A DNA stretch of 64,000 nucleotides from contig JAUEDM010000002.1 in the NCBI GenBank assembly GCA_033439685.1, forward strand, positions 4,774,001 to 4,838,000, read 5' to 3'. The stretch comes from Apodospora peruviana. Taxonomy: Eukaryota; Ascomycota; Sordariomycetes; Sordariales; Lasiosphaeriaceae. Below are positions 48,088 through 59,787 of the stretch, piece after piece. The position numbers and the translations under genes were made by a program. Below the pieces are notes generated by a model that was not told the DNA's origin, searched no databases, and saw nothing but the letters and a program-made list of their open reading frames with translations. Position 1 is the first letter of the stretch, and every line of letters begins with the position of its first letter.

Positions 48088-49288
48088 ATGGCGGAACAAC
48101 AACAGGAGAACTTCATCATCAAGACGCCGTGCTCGAGCGCCAACATCGGCCCCGGCTTCGACGTCATCGGCCTGGCGTTGTCCATGTACCTCGAGCTGCA
48201 CGTCACCATCGACCGCTCCAAAGCAAAATCGGACCAGCCGCTCAACTGCCGCGTCACGTACGAGGGCCAGGGCGAGGAGTCGGGCGACATCAGCCTCGAC
48301 CCGGAAGTCAACCTCATCACGCGCGTGGCGCTGTATATACTGCGATGCCACGACCAGCGCAGTTTTCCCCTCGAGACCCACGTGCACATTAAGAACCCCA
48401 TCCCGCTGGGCAGGGGTCTGGGTTCGTCGGGCGCCGCGGTGGTGGCGGGCGTCTTGTTGGGAAAGGAGTGTGGACGACTCGACCATTTGACGCCGGAGAG
48501 ACTGTTTGACTTTTGTCTTATGATAGGTAAATACCCATAGGACTGATTTATATGTGTGTTATGTTGCTGACTGAAGGAAAGAACGTCACCCGGACAACGT
48601 TGGCGCGGCTTTGTTCGGCGGCTTTGTCGGCACGTACCTGAAGCCGTTGACGCCCGAGGACGTGGCGCGCACCGAGATCCCGCTGAGCGAGGTGCTGCCG
48701 GCGCCGGCGGGCGGCGTCGATACGGGCGTCAAGCCGCCCGAGCCGCCGCACGGGATCGGTCATCACATCAAGTTCCCCTGGGCGCCGGAGATCAAAGCTG
48801 TGGCCATCATTCCCGAGTTCGAGGTCCCTACCGCGAAGGCGAGAGAGGTGCTCCCGGCAGAATATCCCAGACCGGACGTGGTAATTACACTTTTAACTTT
48901 TGAAAATATGAACATTTGGTAGAAAAGCTGACAATATTTGGTCAAGACGTTCAACCTCCAGAGGATAGCGTTGCTGCCGGTAGCGTTGGGCCAGTCCCCG
49001 CCCGATCCGGAACTTATCTATCTGGCGATGCAGGACAAGCTGCACCAGCCGTACCGGCAGACGCTGATTCCTGGACTGACCAAGATCGTCGAGTCGATGA
49101 CGCCCGCGACGCAGCCTGGTCTGCTGGGTGTGTGTCTGTCGGGAGCCGGTCCGACGATCCTGGCGCTGGCGACGAGCAATTTTGAGGAGATCGCTGAGCG
49201 GATTATTGGCATGTTCGAGACGCAGGGTATCGTGTGCAACTGGAAGCTGCTTGAGCCGGCGGACGGGACGCAGGTGACGAGGGTATGA
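48088..49288 (+). CDS. thr1: Homoserine kinase
   Basis: Three exons: 48088-48526, 48582-48880, 48947-49288; introns of 55 and 66 nt; 359 residues, the usual size for fungal Thr1. It phosphorylates homoserine with ATP to give O-phosphohomoserine, the step before threonine synthase, in the cytosol. The N-terminus has SSANIGPGFDVIGLAL, the GHMP-kinase opening motif. The ATP-binding GHMP motif PLGRGLGSSGAAV starts at residue 106. ERHPDNVGAALFGG follows the first splice. The C-terminal GHMP motif is GVCLSGAGPTILAL. All three diagnostic motifs are intact. A TGACTC site upstream suggests cross-pathway control. Identification is firm. Confidence 0.96.
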
Positions 49289-50645
49289 AGGATATATCAG
49301 AGGCTATTTGGTGACTAGGTTGAGTAGGAAGGTAAGTCTATGTACAGGTCAGAAAAATAAAAAGTAAAAAGTATTGATACCCAACTATATTCATATGTGT
49401 GTCGCCTGCTTAAATGTTCTTTTGTGTAGGGAGGTATGGACTTAGGCAGAAAAGGAGGTGCATTTCATCCCGCATACCCCACGAGCACGTGTATGATTCT
49501 GATGGTGGATGGTGTCATTGCCAGACTGTGTATACCGTTGTGATGTCTCAGTACACCAGAGAAACAGTGAGAAGAATGACAAAGAACTTTTTCTATGTTA
49601 TGGTGCCTTTTTGTAATGTTGTCGGTCTCACGATATTTGCCTGACTTAAGACCCGAGGCTGCTTGCTAGCTGCTACCAAGATGATGCAAGATGCTTTCCA
49701 TCGTGGTCAGCAATGTATGGGGTAGATTATTCGTGAGAATATCTGTACACACGTCAAAAATGGCGTCATAGCCTACAAGACTCCGGGGAAACAATAAACC
49801 ATCGTGTCAACTGATCCCGATCCTTCGGGACCATCCAAAATCCAGACCAGACCAGACGTTGTCTGCACGATGTTGGGCCAAAGTGGTCGAGCCAGTCTGG
49901 ACCCTTGGCGCTTGTCAACTTGTCAAGCCCAGTCGGCGCACCCCGCAATCCACAAACTGAGCAGTTGACACCCCTGTCCAACCAATCACAGAGAGGGGCG
50001 GCCACCTCCGATCACACCACTACACCATCCGAACTGGCGAGTTCTCGCTCCTGCATCGTCCCATCTCATTCACTTCACCCAAAAGGCAGCAAGCGACAAG
50101 CGACCAGCGAGAGGCGAACCCCTTTTACGACAGTTCAGCTTTAACACCCAAATGTCTGTGATTGGCTATCATGGAGCCCAGAACCAATCCGTAGGGCTGA
50201 GTTGACAACCCCTGGTCACTCGATCTGGTGTTTTGCGGTGCACTGTGGCATGATTGTTCCCCCAAAACCGTACAATCAGTCCCAAGCATACCGGCGGCGG
50301 CCATCCTTCATGACGAGAATGGCACAGATTCCGGATTCTGTTCGTCCAAATCGACTGATGGACGCGGACCTGGATCCGGTCTGTCGGAATTTGTAGGTAG
50401 TTCCTACTGTCAGTTTCGTGAATGGTTTGTGTTATAAGAACGGGCTCTTCTGTTGCACAACTCTTCTTTTCCTTTTCGTATCATCATCAACCCTCCAATC
50501 AACCAACTCTCTTCACTCAGTACCTCGTTGTATCAACACAAAAACAAAACATCTCTGCTCCTCTTCTTGCAAATCTCGTCTCACCGAAAATAACGGGTTA
50601 CAACATCTCTCAACTCACGAGTCACACATCACACAAAAAATCATC
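49289..50645. other. Intergenic region
   Basis: No gene supported between the homoserine kinase and the small mitochondrial-type gene. The last 200 bases are T/C-rich then A/C-rich (CAACCCTCCAATCAACC), consistent with a promoter and 5' leader. Confidence 0.5.
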
Positions 50646-51006
50646 ATGTCGCCAATGATCGCCGCCCGTGTTGCCGCCATGCGCGCCGCTGCTTCCACAA
50701 CCTCGTCCCGCATGGTCACGAGGAGACAATTCTCCATCATCCAGTCGCTCCGCAGCTTCGGTCGGAGTATCGAGGCGCACCCATTTGAGCGGCTCCCCGT
50801 GACGAGCCAGTCCGCTGCCGCAGATTGGGGAAAGCTCGTGAAGAGGACCGGAAAGCAGGGTCTTATGTATGTCTTCTACGCTCCTCGTCTTACATGAGTT
50901 TGAGTATGGTGCTAACTAGTGTGATTTGAACAGATACTTCCCTGCCATGTGCGTCATGCTCGGCTGGCCGTACGCCGCGAGCGTCATTGCTAGCAAGGAG
51001 TTATAG
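50646..51006 (+). CDS. Small probable mitochondrial protein, unknown function
   Basis: Two exons, 50646-50866 and 50934-51006, with a 67-nt intron containing GCTAAC; 97 residues. The first 35 residues are rich in Ala, Arg and Ser with no acidic residues and contain TRRQFSII, a good mitochondrial presequence with a plausible Arg-containing cleavage site. The mature part (SIEAHPFERLPVTSQSAA, then WGKLVKRTGKQGL) ends with a hydrophobic segment (IYFPAMCVMLGWPYAASVIA) and SKEL, so one membrane span is likely. The size and layout resemble small inner-membrane or respiratory-chain accessory proteins, but I cannot name it. Confidence 0.8.
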
Positions 51007-52454
51007 AAACATAGATCGGGGGTAATAAGAGGATAGAGATGAGGCGGACTGAGTTTGCATATATTTTTGCTTCTCTAGACAGACCGGTCTTGGTACACAT
51101 TGCATTTTTTCTTTGTTGGGTTCAAACCTTGGAAGGGCGTTTCGGTCGGGGATTTGCTTAAATGACTTTTGATATCAAGTCACCAAAGATATAAAAACTA
51201 ACACAAACAATATTAAATTTCGCAATTATTTGAAAGTCTTCTCCTGTGTGATTTGTTCTCAGTCAGTTAGTTCTGCTAACAGTGGCCAGGGGTAGACTAA
51301 TCGTCTCCAAGAGAAGTATTCAATAGACTTTCTCTCAAGTTACGAGTATCTTGGTTGTCACAAACCAGGGTAATGAGTATTCCCCAGCAGCATGTTCGGA
51401 CTGCAGTCGATTGTGTAAGACATGCTCATTCCAGATATGATTCAGGTCTACGGGCCAAAGAAGCTTTACTGGCCGACTACGCTGTCATGGCTATGCGTAT
51501 GAGGAGGAGAAGACGTCGAAGTAGTTTAAAGGGAGCTTCGCCGCGGTCAGGCAGGAGCTGGTCGGAGTGTGATTCGCAATCTATCTGTGGTTAGAACTAC
51601 GGTGTAGCTTGAGATTCTTCTGAAGTATCCTAGAATGGTGTCTGAGATTTTGGAAGGCAGGATTGTATCAGGTTGAAGAGGAAGAGAATGGAAAGGGTGG
51701 ATATATCTACTTTAGGATGAGGCCTCTTCTGTCAAATGATAGGGGGCCAGAGGGGGCCGGAATAGAGTAAAAGTGAGGCAGCCAGATGCCCAATGGTCAG
51801 CTCATAAAATCAATTTATTAACGGTTGAATCCGATTGTTCTTTCTCGGGTTATGGAGTCGATTCGGTCGAGGGAGTTGAAGACTTGGGGGAGTTCTGCTG
51901 AAGATGGCAAAGTTGACACACCCAGACACCTCAGGAAGTTGTTGAACAGGGGAAGCTTGTGTGGACCCGCTTTCCCCAGCTGCTCAGCTGCCAATCTTGG
52001 TCCGAGCTTCCCTAACACGTCTACCCCAATCAGGACTAGGCCCAACGTGCTGCCGGCGCCCCTGCAGGAACACCACTTCGCCGTTCCAAAGATGCGCGTC
52101 GTGATCTGAAGCTCCCGGGAAATTTCCAGGGCAGTCTTGCCATCTTTGCCAAACATCAACAAATCCGACCAATCTACCGCCCAAACTTAATTGCCACCAC
52201 TATCGATCATATAAGTACGTAGTCGAAACACCGCGCAAACTTGCAAATCGTCAAGTGCTTGTTTCCCTGCGAGCATGAGAGTTGGAAAGGGGTAATTCCA
52301 TCTTTCAACAATCCCACCACGATCTACGCCCATACAGAAACGAACATTGCCCAGCCCGAAAGCAACCACCTCACTAAATCCCCACGGCGGATTCTGTGAC
52401 ACACCTCTTCATGTTCAGACGGCAGCAGCCCAACTCGCTCGCTAGCAAACAAAG
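51007..52454. other. Intergenic region before arp1
   Basis: No gene supported. A short frame from 51373 to 51594 contains a run of arginines (MRMRRRRRRSS) but has no other support. The approach to 52455 shows no strong pyrimidine tract. Confidence 0.45.
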
Positions 52455-53778
52455 ATGACAGACTCGCTGCACAACGCGCCTATCGTGCTCGACAACGGGT
52501 CCGGCACCATCCGAGCTGGCTTCGCCGGAGACGATGTCCCCAAGTGCCACTTCCCCTCCTTCGTAGGGAGACCAAAGCACCTGCGTGTCCTGGCCGGCGC
52601 GCTCGAGGGAGAGGTCTTTATCGGCCAAAAGGCGGCCACCGAGCTGCGCGGCCTCCTCAAGATCCGGTATCCGCTCGAGCATGGCATCGTTACGGACTGG
52701 GATGACATGGAGAAGATATGGGGATATGTCTACGACGAAGGCCTAAAGACTCTAAGTGAAGAGGTTGGTCTCATCTATTCTCATTTTGCCAAAATAAGCC
52801 ACCACTAACAGTCTGTTTAGCATCCAGTCCTGCTCACAGAGCCGCCGCTCAACCCGCGATCGAACCGCGACACCGCCGCCCAGATCCTCTTCGAGACCTT
52901 TAACGTCCCGGCCCTCTACACCTCCATCCAGGCCGTTCTGTCCTTATACGCGAGCGGCCGGACGACGGGCGTCGTGCTGGATGCCGGCGACGGCGTCTCC
53001 CACGCCGTGCCCGTGTACCAGGGCTTCACGGTGCCCAACAGCATCCGGCGGATCGACGTGGCGGGCCGCGACGTGACCGAGTACCTGCAGACGCTGCTCC
53101 GCAAGAGCGGCTACATATTTCACACGAGCGCCGAGAAGGAGGTGGTGCGGCTGATAAAAGAGTCGGTCACCTACGTCGCCCGCGACCCGCGTAAGGAGGA
53201 GAAGGAGTGGGCGGCCGCCAAGATGGACCAGGGCAAGATCGCCGAGTATGTGCTCCCGGATGGGAACAGATTAAAGGTATACTACTGGTACAACTTCTCG
53301 CTATGATTAAGCTGATTTTTTGCCTTTATAGATCGGAGCAGAAAGATTCCGCGCGCCAGAGATCCTGTTTGACCCGGAAATCATCGGGCTCGAGTATCCG
53401 GGTGTGCATCAGATTGTTATCGACTCGATCAACCGGACCGACCTCGACCTGCGGAAGGACCTGTACTCCAACATTGTGCTCTCGGGCGGCAGCACGCTCA
53501 CCAAGGGCTTTGGCGATCGGCTGCTGAGCGAGGTGCAGCGGCTAGCAGTCAAGGACATGAGAATAAAGATTTTTGCTCCACCCGAGCGCAAGTACTCGAC
53601 GTGGATCGGCGGGAGTATTCTTGCTGGGTTGAGCACGTTTAGAAAGGTCAATTCTTTCTTGTCTTTTGTGTGCTGATTTAGACAAGCATGGGCGCTAATA
53701 TGTGACGACAAATAGATGTGGGTCAGTATCGATGACTGGCATGAGAATCCAGATATCATACATACAAAGTTTACGTGA
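52455..53778 (+). CDS. arp1: Actin-related protein Arp1 (centractin), dynactin subunit
   Basis: Four exons: 52455-52763, 52821-53276, 53332-53646, 53716-53778; 380 residues, the normal Arp1 length. It forms the short actin-like filament of dynactin, the dynein activator for nuclear migration and vesicle transport; the Neurospora gene is ro-4. Actin-fold nucleotide motifs are clear: VLDNGSGTIRAGFAGDD, VLDAGDGVSHAVPVYQGF and NIVLSGGSTLTKGFGDRL. TERPLNP of actin is TEPPLNP here, as in Arp1. The last exon encodes MWVSIDDWHENPDIIHTKFT, replacing the actin C-terminus. The insert DPRKEEKEWAAAKMDQGK is also Arp1-like. The first intron has the unusual donor GTTGGT. Identification is firm. Confidence 0.96.
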
Positions 53779-54917
53779 TGGATCTGTATGTATGATGTGC
53801 GGATGGTCAGGAATGCACTTGCAAGTCTTGGGGCCTGATTAATCGCCTACAGGTATCGTTAAATGAATTATTGGCGGGCAGGACGCGGAGGAATCAAGAC
53901 CGCCAACAGCATTGTCCTGTCATGGGTGAGGATAGTGTTTGCCTTCTCGGCAGGACAAGGCAGAGAGAAAAAATATTTATTAGTCTAGCAAGCGGCGAAG
54001 CGAGTTAGGGGAGGAAAGACGGTGTTCTGTGGATTTTGTTACTGGTAGAGTGCTAGCATCAACTAGCAGCAGCCAGACAATGTTTTGGGTCCTTTTTGTT
54101 GTTCATCAGCGAGAGAGATGGGGAGAGATGGAAGGAGCAGGGATGCCGCTGGCGAAAGATGGCGGTGAGTTTGAGGGTTGACAGACAGAACAGAGAACTG
54201 AGATAGAGGGAGGGAGAAAACCTGACGAAGACATAATGATACCCCCTTTACCAACCGTTTTTTTTTCCCGGATGTTTATGAAAGCGATGGTGTTTCAAAG
54301 GTGGGTGCTTGGCTGTATGGGTAGGTAGGTACCTGTGTATGTTCTGCCTGCTTTTGGCTGACTTGGTGCATAATTGTGTATTTTAGTGTATCCGACGGAG
54401 GTCACTGTGAGTGAGAGGAGAGCATGTGTGAGTGAGTGGATGTGTGAGCGAGAGGAGGCCTCGAGGGTGTCTATGTTTATGGGTGTATGGGTCCGAGGAT
54501 GTGGGAATGACCTTGAGTAACTTATGCGGGAGGGAGGATGTAATGAGTTAGATAATGTATGATGAAGAACGTGTACGGGTTGTGAGGGTTCGTGAGTGCC
54601 GTGAGTGAGGGGGTATATGAGTTACACCCTCGTTCTTGCCAGCCTGAGAGCCAGTGCCCGTGACTGCGATTTCCTATCTCTGAGCTGTGCCTGCACCGGG
54701 CATTGAAAAATTCTGTCAACCTCACTCCACTTTCCAAATTCTACTTTCCATCTGCATCTTCAGGCTCCTTCCTTATATATGTCGATTAATTCAGAGCAGG
54801 CAAACACTACAACCCGGGCAACCGTCTACAGCTTTGCTTATCATCACTTTTGTGGCCTCCGAATCTTCCAAACCTTGTCAGGACCGACATTGTAGTATTG
54901 TCATCATCATACATGGC
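53779..54917. other. Intergenic region, purine-rich
   Basis: No gene supported. 53990-54600 is G/A-rich on the plus strand with GAGAG and GTGAGTG repeats. A T run (T9) lies near 54259. It leads into the decayed STAND-like gene. Confidence 0.45.
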
Positions 54918-57637
54918 ATGGTTGAGACAGTTGGCCTTTTAGCCGTCATTGCGGGGGTTTCTACCGCCGGCATCAAGATTTCAACCCGGTTATACTCAGC
55001 TGCTCGCACGATCCGAGGCCTCGAAGAGGAGATATCTGCGTCGCGCGTGAGGTGAAGATTCTCGCTTCTGTCTTTGCGGAAGTCAGCAATGCCCTCCAAG
55101 CCAGTCAGGATGGTGGTGTCAGGCTTTCACGAAGTGCCATCATCACAATCACCGACCTCGTCAAGGACTCGCAGGATGTTTATGATAAGATCTGGCGAGC
55201 CGTTGACGGCCAAGCCAACCTCACCGCTGTGAGTATATCTCGAGCCTCGCCTTAAACAACACTGCTAATTCATGTCCGTAGCAGGCAAAATGGGTCTTCC
55301 AACGGCAGGACGTTGAGATCTGGAGTGCCAAAGTGTGCAAGAATGTCTCGCTGCTGAATCTTATGATGAGCACAATCATGTGGGCTGGGATGCGTCACAG
55401 AAACGACAACCCTCCCATGGCACCACCGGCAACTGCCTCCTCTTCCAGCCGGTCAATGATTCAGGCACGCTCGCATCTGTCTGGACCATCCAGTATGTCT
55501 GCTCAAATACACGAGCAGGTGGCCAAGACGGTGCTTTGTGTCGAGAACCTAGCCAAGTTGGAGGACGCGTACAGCGACGGCGCCGTCTGAGTCGAGTTCC
55601 CCACGGAACCAAATCTCGAGCCCCGACATTATCTATACGAGCTAAAGCATGGTGGCGCCATACGACGGGATCTTCCCGATTCTCTGTCACTTTTGTTCTC
55701 AAAGGTTGTGAATATCGGGGATGCCGAGTCCCTTGCTGGACGTTCCCTTGCTCCCACCTTTGAAGAGGTTGGTGAGATAAAGCCCGACGGTCTGGAACAG
55801 GCTACCGAGCTTGCCTATTGTCTCTTGCAGGGCTGGACGAACCTTACTGTCAATGAATCGACAAAGACGTGGGAGACCGTGACTGATACCCAGAACCCAG
55901 GCCGAGGTACCGTTGAATGAGTGTCCCAAGTTCAGGATTCTGGCCTTGGAACAACCACTAGCATGCCATGTCCATCCGAAATACCTCATAAAGTGCTTCT
56001 TTTGAGTTTTAACTTTTATATTCCTGAATACGATATCGAGGCCTACGGGTCCTTGCTTGGGAACACCCGGATGTTTTACAGATATTTGAGCACATCACCA
56101 CCTGGCAATATTATATGGGTGGTAGCTCGCTTGTCTGGTATGGAAATACTGGTTGCAGCAAAGAAAATGGGAGAATTCAATGTTACTGTCACCGGGGAGA
56201 GCATATCGGTAGATACCTGGTTGTTGCCGAGTGATGACATTGACTATATCTTCCTAGACTATGACCAGATCCTCGGGCGACTAAGTCGCAGGAGCCCCAA
56301 CCCTGCCAATATGGAGACAGAAGACAGTGCCAGGTTCTACTCTTTTTGGAATCAGTTCATAGCTTCTGTTATCCGTAAGCTCTCGCCCGAGGTGTATCTG
56401 ATGCTCGATGTGCTAGGATGCTTGGTCCCGTATTATATCGATCGACCGATTACCTGTTGCCTTGTACTTACAGACATGAGAACCCAAGGAGATTGGAAAA
56501 TCAAAGATGTGGAAGACGAGCAGTTGTGGGGAAACATATTTAACTTGCCTAATGGGGCCTTTGCTTGACTCTACGGCAAAGGTAGCAGAGCACAGGGGTA
56601 CTTGAACTTGCTTCACGCAGGCGTGGAGTACATTGAGCAACACCAAAATGGATTTGGGAAGACAATCCTTGATCTACCCCCTGGAACATGGGTGGCGCCG
56701 GTCAAAGCAACAGACATCAAGCTGAACCCCCTTGTCTTGCTGGAAGAAACTCGAACGACTCTGAAGAAGAAGGTCCAGCGATCGACAGGGATTGAAGAAA
56801 AATCCGGCAGCTTTGTTGTTTGTCTGGAAAAGTCGGTGGACCGGCAGACCGGGCCTGGATTACCTCCCGGACCTGGTAGAGACGCTGCTTGCGAGTCGGC
56901 CTTTGGTACAGTTTATTCTCTTCGGGTGGAAGACCATTGACATCTCTGGTTACGTGATTGAATTGAAGCTGAAGCGTCTGCAAGCTTTGTATCCAGGTCG
57001 ATTATCAATGCCTTCTTCGCAGACCGCGAGAGTTAGAGAGTTGTTGAGGGGCGCAGATTTGGATTGTGTATGAATACATGCGTTCCTTGGGACATATATA
57101 CATACTCCTATTCCGTTGGAGGCGCTATACCCGTCGGGTAAGTACATATACCAACTCACCCTCTTCCCTAACTTGTCGCTGCGTGTTTTACTAATAACCG
57201 TTGTCATATACAGACTTCGCCCTGAGGAGGTCCCAGATCTGCCGGGCTTCTTCTTTGGTGATACCGGACTTCGTACGTTCACCGAAAATACCAGGCTGAA
57301 GCTCGTCAATGATCCCGTCAAAGTCGCACTAGAAGCTGCCGATAGTAGTCCTATAAGGAGGGAAGAGTTGAGGAATGCGATGTACCCGAGGAGAGACCCT
57401 GAAAGAGTTGCCATTCAAGAGACTATGGACCTGTGCGAGGAGAGCGCCGGTTATCCCAGCTCTCCGGCGAGTACCCGGCGCAAACAGCGTCGGTACGGCA
57501 GTCTGCGAACGAGATCCGAGAGTGCATCCGGATATGGCCGCAAATATCCTGGCCGATGGCGGTTCATTACGAAGATCCTCTTAAAACGACGCGTTAGACC
57601 AACAAACCTTGGTATTGGTCCGAATGTAGTTCTTTGA
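54918..57637 (+). pseudogene. Decayed gene with STAND-type (PigL_N/HeLo-like) N-terminus
   Basis: The start MVETVGLLAVIAGVSTAGIK, the YSAARTIRGLEEEI stretch and EVKILASVFAEVSNAL match the N-terminal helical domain of fungal STAND proteins (PF17111-like). A shift near 55035-55045 separates the first 40 residues from the rest. A normal intron (55229-55281) follows. From 55282 a single frame continues to about 56850, broken by TGA at 55588, 55918 and 56566. A second shift near 56845-56865 leads to another frame with TGA at 57071. An intron-like segment (57138-57213, GTAAGT to CAG) is out of phase by one base with the final block (LRPEEVPDLPG to 57637). About 870 codons in all. The middle and C-terminal regions are unfamiliar; no NACHT P-loop was seen. 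Several shifts plus stops argue for a pseudogene, though all four stops are TGA. Confidence 0.7.
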
Positions 57638-59340
57638 GCTTCTCTCTGAGTTCCGAGTTGAAGCACACAATGGATGTTGTCACAGATTACACGGAGCGGA
57701 ATATCATGATCAACCCATATACACCGCCAAGTTTTGTGTCTACCGCCGCCAACTCTGTCCCCCTACACCACCAGAGGCGAGAAGCTACCGCATACTCGCA
57801 ATTACTGATGTCTTTCCATTTATTTCCACTTTACCAATCTTGGAGTCTGTTCTCTGGTTGTGGAAGATCTGGTTTGGAGACTGCTTTTGGGTCCAATGAG
57901 AAGGAGGAGAGGGATATAATTTTCCTCAGCTGGGTTGTTTTTCTCTTTTCATCTCCACCACACCTGCGGAACAGATAACCATGGCTTTTGCAGTTGCTTT
58001 CGTTTTTGGATTCAGCAATGATTTACCCATCCTGTCCAACGCAGTCCCGTATATACGAATTTGTGTGTACCTTCTCCTTTGCTTCTGTTTTCGGTTTCGA
58101 CAAGGGTTTCTGCCGGTAGTCAATAGTACGCTTCCATCTATACGGATTGCGCGTTTCTTTCCCTTTCCTTTCCTTTTGGTCTGGGCTTCAACAAAGAGGT
58201 TCCAGTCCTATTTCACACTTTCCATATATATATATATATATATGCTGACTATTTGTCTGTGTTCCTTCCTTTTCGTTTTCGGGTTCTACTTTCTACAAGG
58301 TCTTTCAATCCAATCTCACACTTCCAGATTTTATATATTCGTATGAAACACACACACAAGCCTTATTCTTTCCTCACCCCCGCCCCTCCCTTTTCTATAG
58401 CTTAGATACTTCATAGCCCTCCCGGACCCTGGATTGGATTATGTTTACGTTTGATGATATGCCAGTTGGTCTTTTCCACTGTCTATCCACACTCAGTCAG
58501 CACTACAACAAATTTTCATACATATGCCACTTCAGTCATGCAAAGATATAAAGTCCCAATGATGTGAGATTATAATGCCAAGTTTGGCCATATGCTACAA
58601 AGCTATCAAATCCACCCTGCTCGATATAAACACTTACTATGGGGGGTATATTGATCACAAAACAACACCGTCTGCAAAACAGAACCACCGAGAGAGAAAA
58701 TGCATCAAGACTCGATGATAACACAAGAAATATAATTCTTTTCCACCTATTTTACAACTAATAAATTCCCGTTCCTTAGAAGACATGACTTGTGTGCGCG
58801 ATGAGTGTGGCTCCTCAGAAATGAAGTGGGTCGTCGATCTACCCCCGTTTCTTTGTTGAGCTCGGGGCCGCCCCGTCCCAAGTCCAGCATTGGGAACGGT
58901 AAACAAAAATCATACATGAAAGGAACTCCACATTTCTTGCTTTTCGTTGTTTCCCAACCACCATCCATGGATCACACCTCATCCCATATCATGTCATCCA
59001 GTAAACCAAGTAAATGAAACAAAAACCATTGCTAGAAACTTTTTCTTTTCCCTCCCTGCCCTGCCCTGCCGCCCCTTCGTTTGATTCCACGCTGTCCCAT
59101 CCATTCCGATGAGAGAGAACCCCGTTGAACGCCGTTGCTGTGATGATGCCGTTGTGTTGAAAATTATGACTTGATGAAAATTCAAGTCGAAACAATAACG
59201 AAAAAAAAGTAGTCTGTGGGTATCCGCAAAAGTTTGTCAGAAGACAAAAACGCCGATGAATGCATATTTCGCATAAAACCAAAAGCCGCGACGATTCTCA
59301 TCTCGTATTGGTGAGAGGGAAAGAGCAACAACAAGGAAGC
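57638..59340. other. Intergenic region with degenerate repeats
   Basis: No gene supported. Holds four degenerate pyrimidine-rich units (57995-58340, listed separately), a (TA)n run near 58225-58243, and likely the 3' region of the DUF3602 gene above 59100. Confidence 0.45.
57995..58340. repeat. Degenerate tandem repeats of about 85-100 bp, four units
   Basis: Units begin near 57996, 58081, 58171 and 58271. Each has a T/C-rich start with TTTTCGG or TTTTGG, then a TTC..ACAA block, then TCC and a TATA-containing end. Units 3 and 4 also share TCACACTT(T)CCA. The open frame 57981-58346 arises from this composition. Alignment by eye only. Confidence 0.45.
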
Positions 59341-59787
59341 CTAGTGGCTACCGACATGGCTCAGCCGGCGCCAGAAGCTGCCCGACCGTACACTCTCCCC
59401 GTCGGTGCTGTTCGAGTCGCGACGCGCTTTGCTGCTCGTGGTGCTGGCGGCATCGCCCGACACAACGACGTTGCCGGCGCCGCCGCGGCCGACGTGGCTC
59501 ATGGTCGCCGTCTTGGCGCGGACCTCGGCGCGCTGTAACTCCTCGTCGAAAGACAGGACGGGACGGCGCTCGGCGGCGGCGTGGGCGTTACCGGCGCCGC
59601 CGCGGCCTGAGTAGAAGCGGCCCGTCGAGGAGCTGGGGGCAGGGGCGGCGGAGATCTTGGTCGGCACGCCCGACGGGGCGGTGGTGGCGGGCGCGCGGAA
59701 GAAGTTGCCTGCGCCGCCGCGGCCCGAGTGGGTGTAGGCGTTTTTGGTGATGGTTGGGTGGGGCTCGGTGATGGTGAAGGACGGCAT
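59341..59787 (-). CDS. DUF3602/Par32-like GRGGAGN-repeat protein
   Basis: Single exon, 148 residues, start MPSFTITEPHPT at 59787. Three copies of the family signature are present: HSGRGGAGNFF, YSGRGGAGNAH and HVGRGGAGNVV, spaced about 35-45 residues apart. The rest is Ser/Ala/Thr-rich and disordered, ending WRRLSHVGSH. This is the DUF3602 family. Its yeast member Par32 is phosphorylated after rapamycin, accumulates at the plasma membrane under TORC1 control and inhibits the Mep1/Mep3 ammonium transporters. The short size and repeat number are normal for filamentous fungi. Whether it acts on ammonium uptake here is inference. Confidence 0.9.
   Translation of the reverse strand: MPSFTITEPHPTITKNAYTHSGRGGAGNFFRAPATTAPSGVPTKISAAPAPSSSTGRFYSGRGGAGNAHAAAERRPVLSFDEELQRAEVRAKTATMSHVGRGGAGNVVVSGDAASTTSSKARRDSNSTDGESVRSGSFWRRLSHVGSH

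Noticed and set aside
57981..58346. 121-residue Phe/Leu-rich frame that looks like a membrane protein
   Set aside because: Produced by T-rich degenerate repeats and a TA run; hydrophobicity is a composition artefact.
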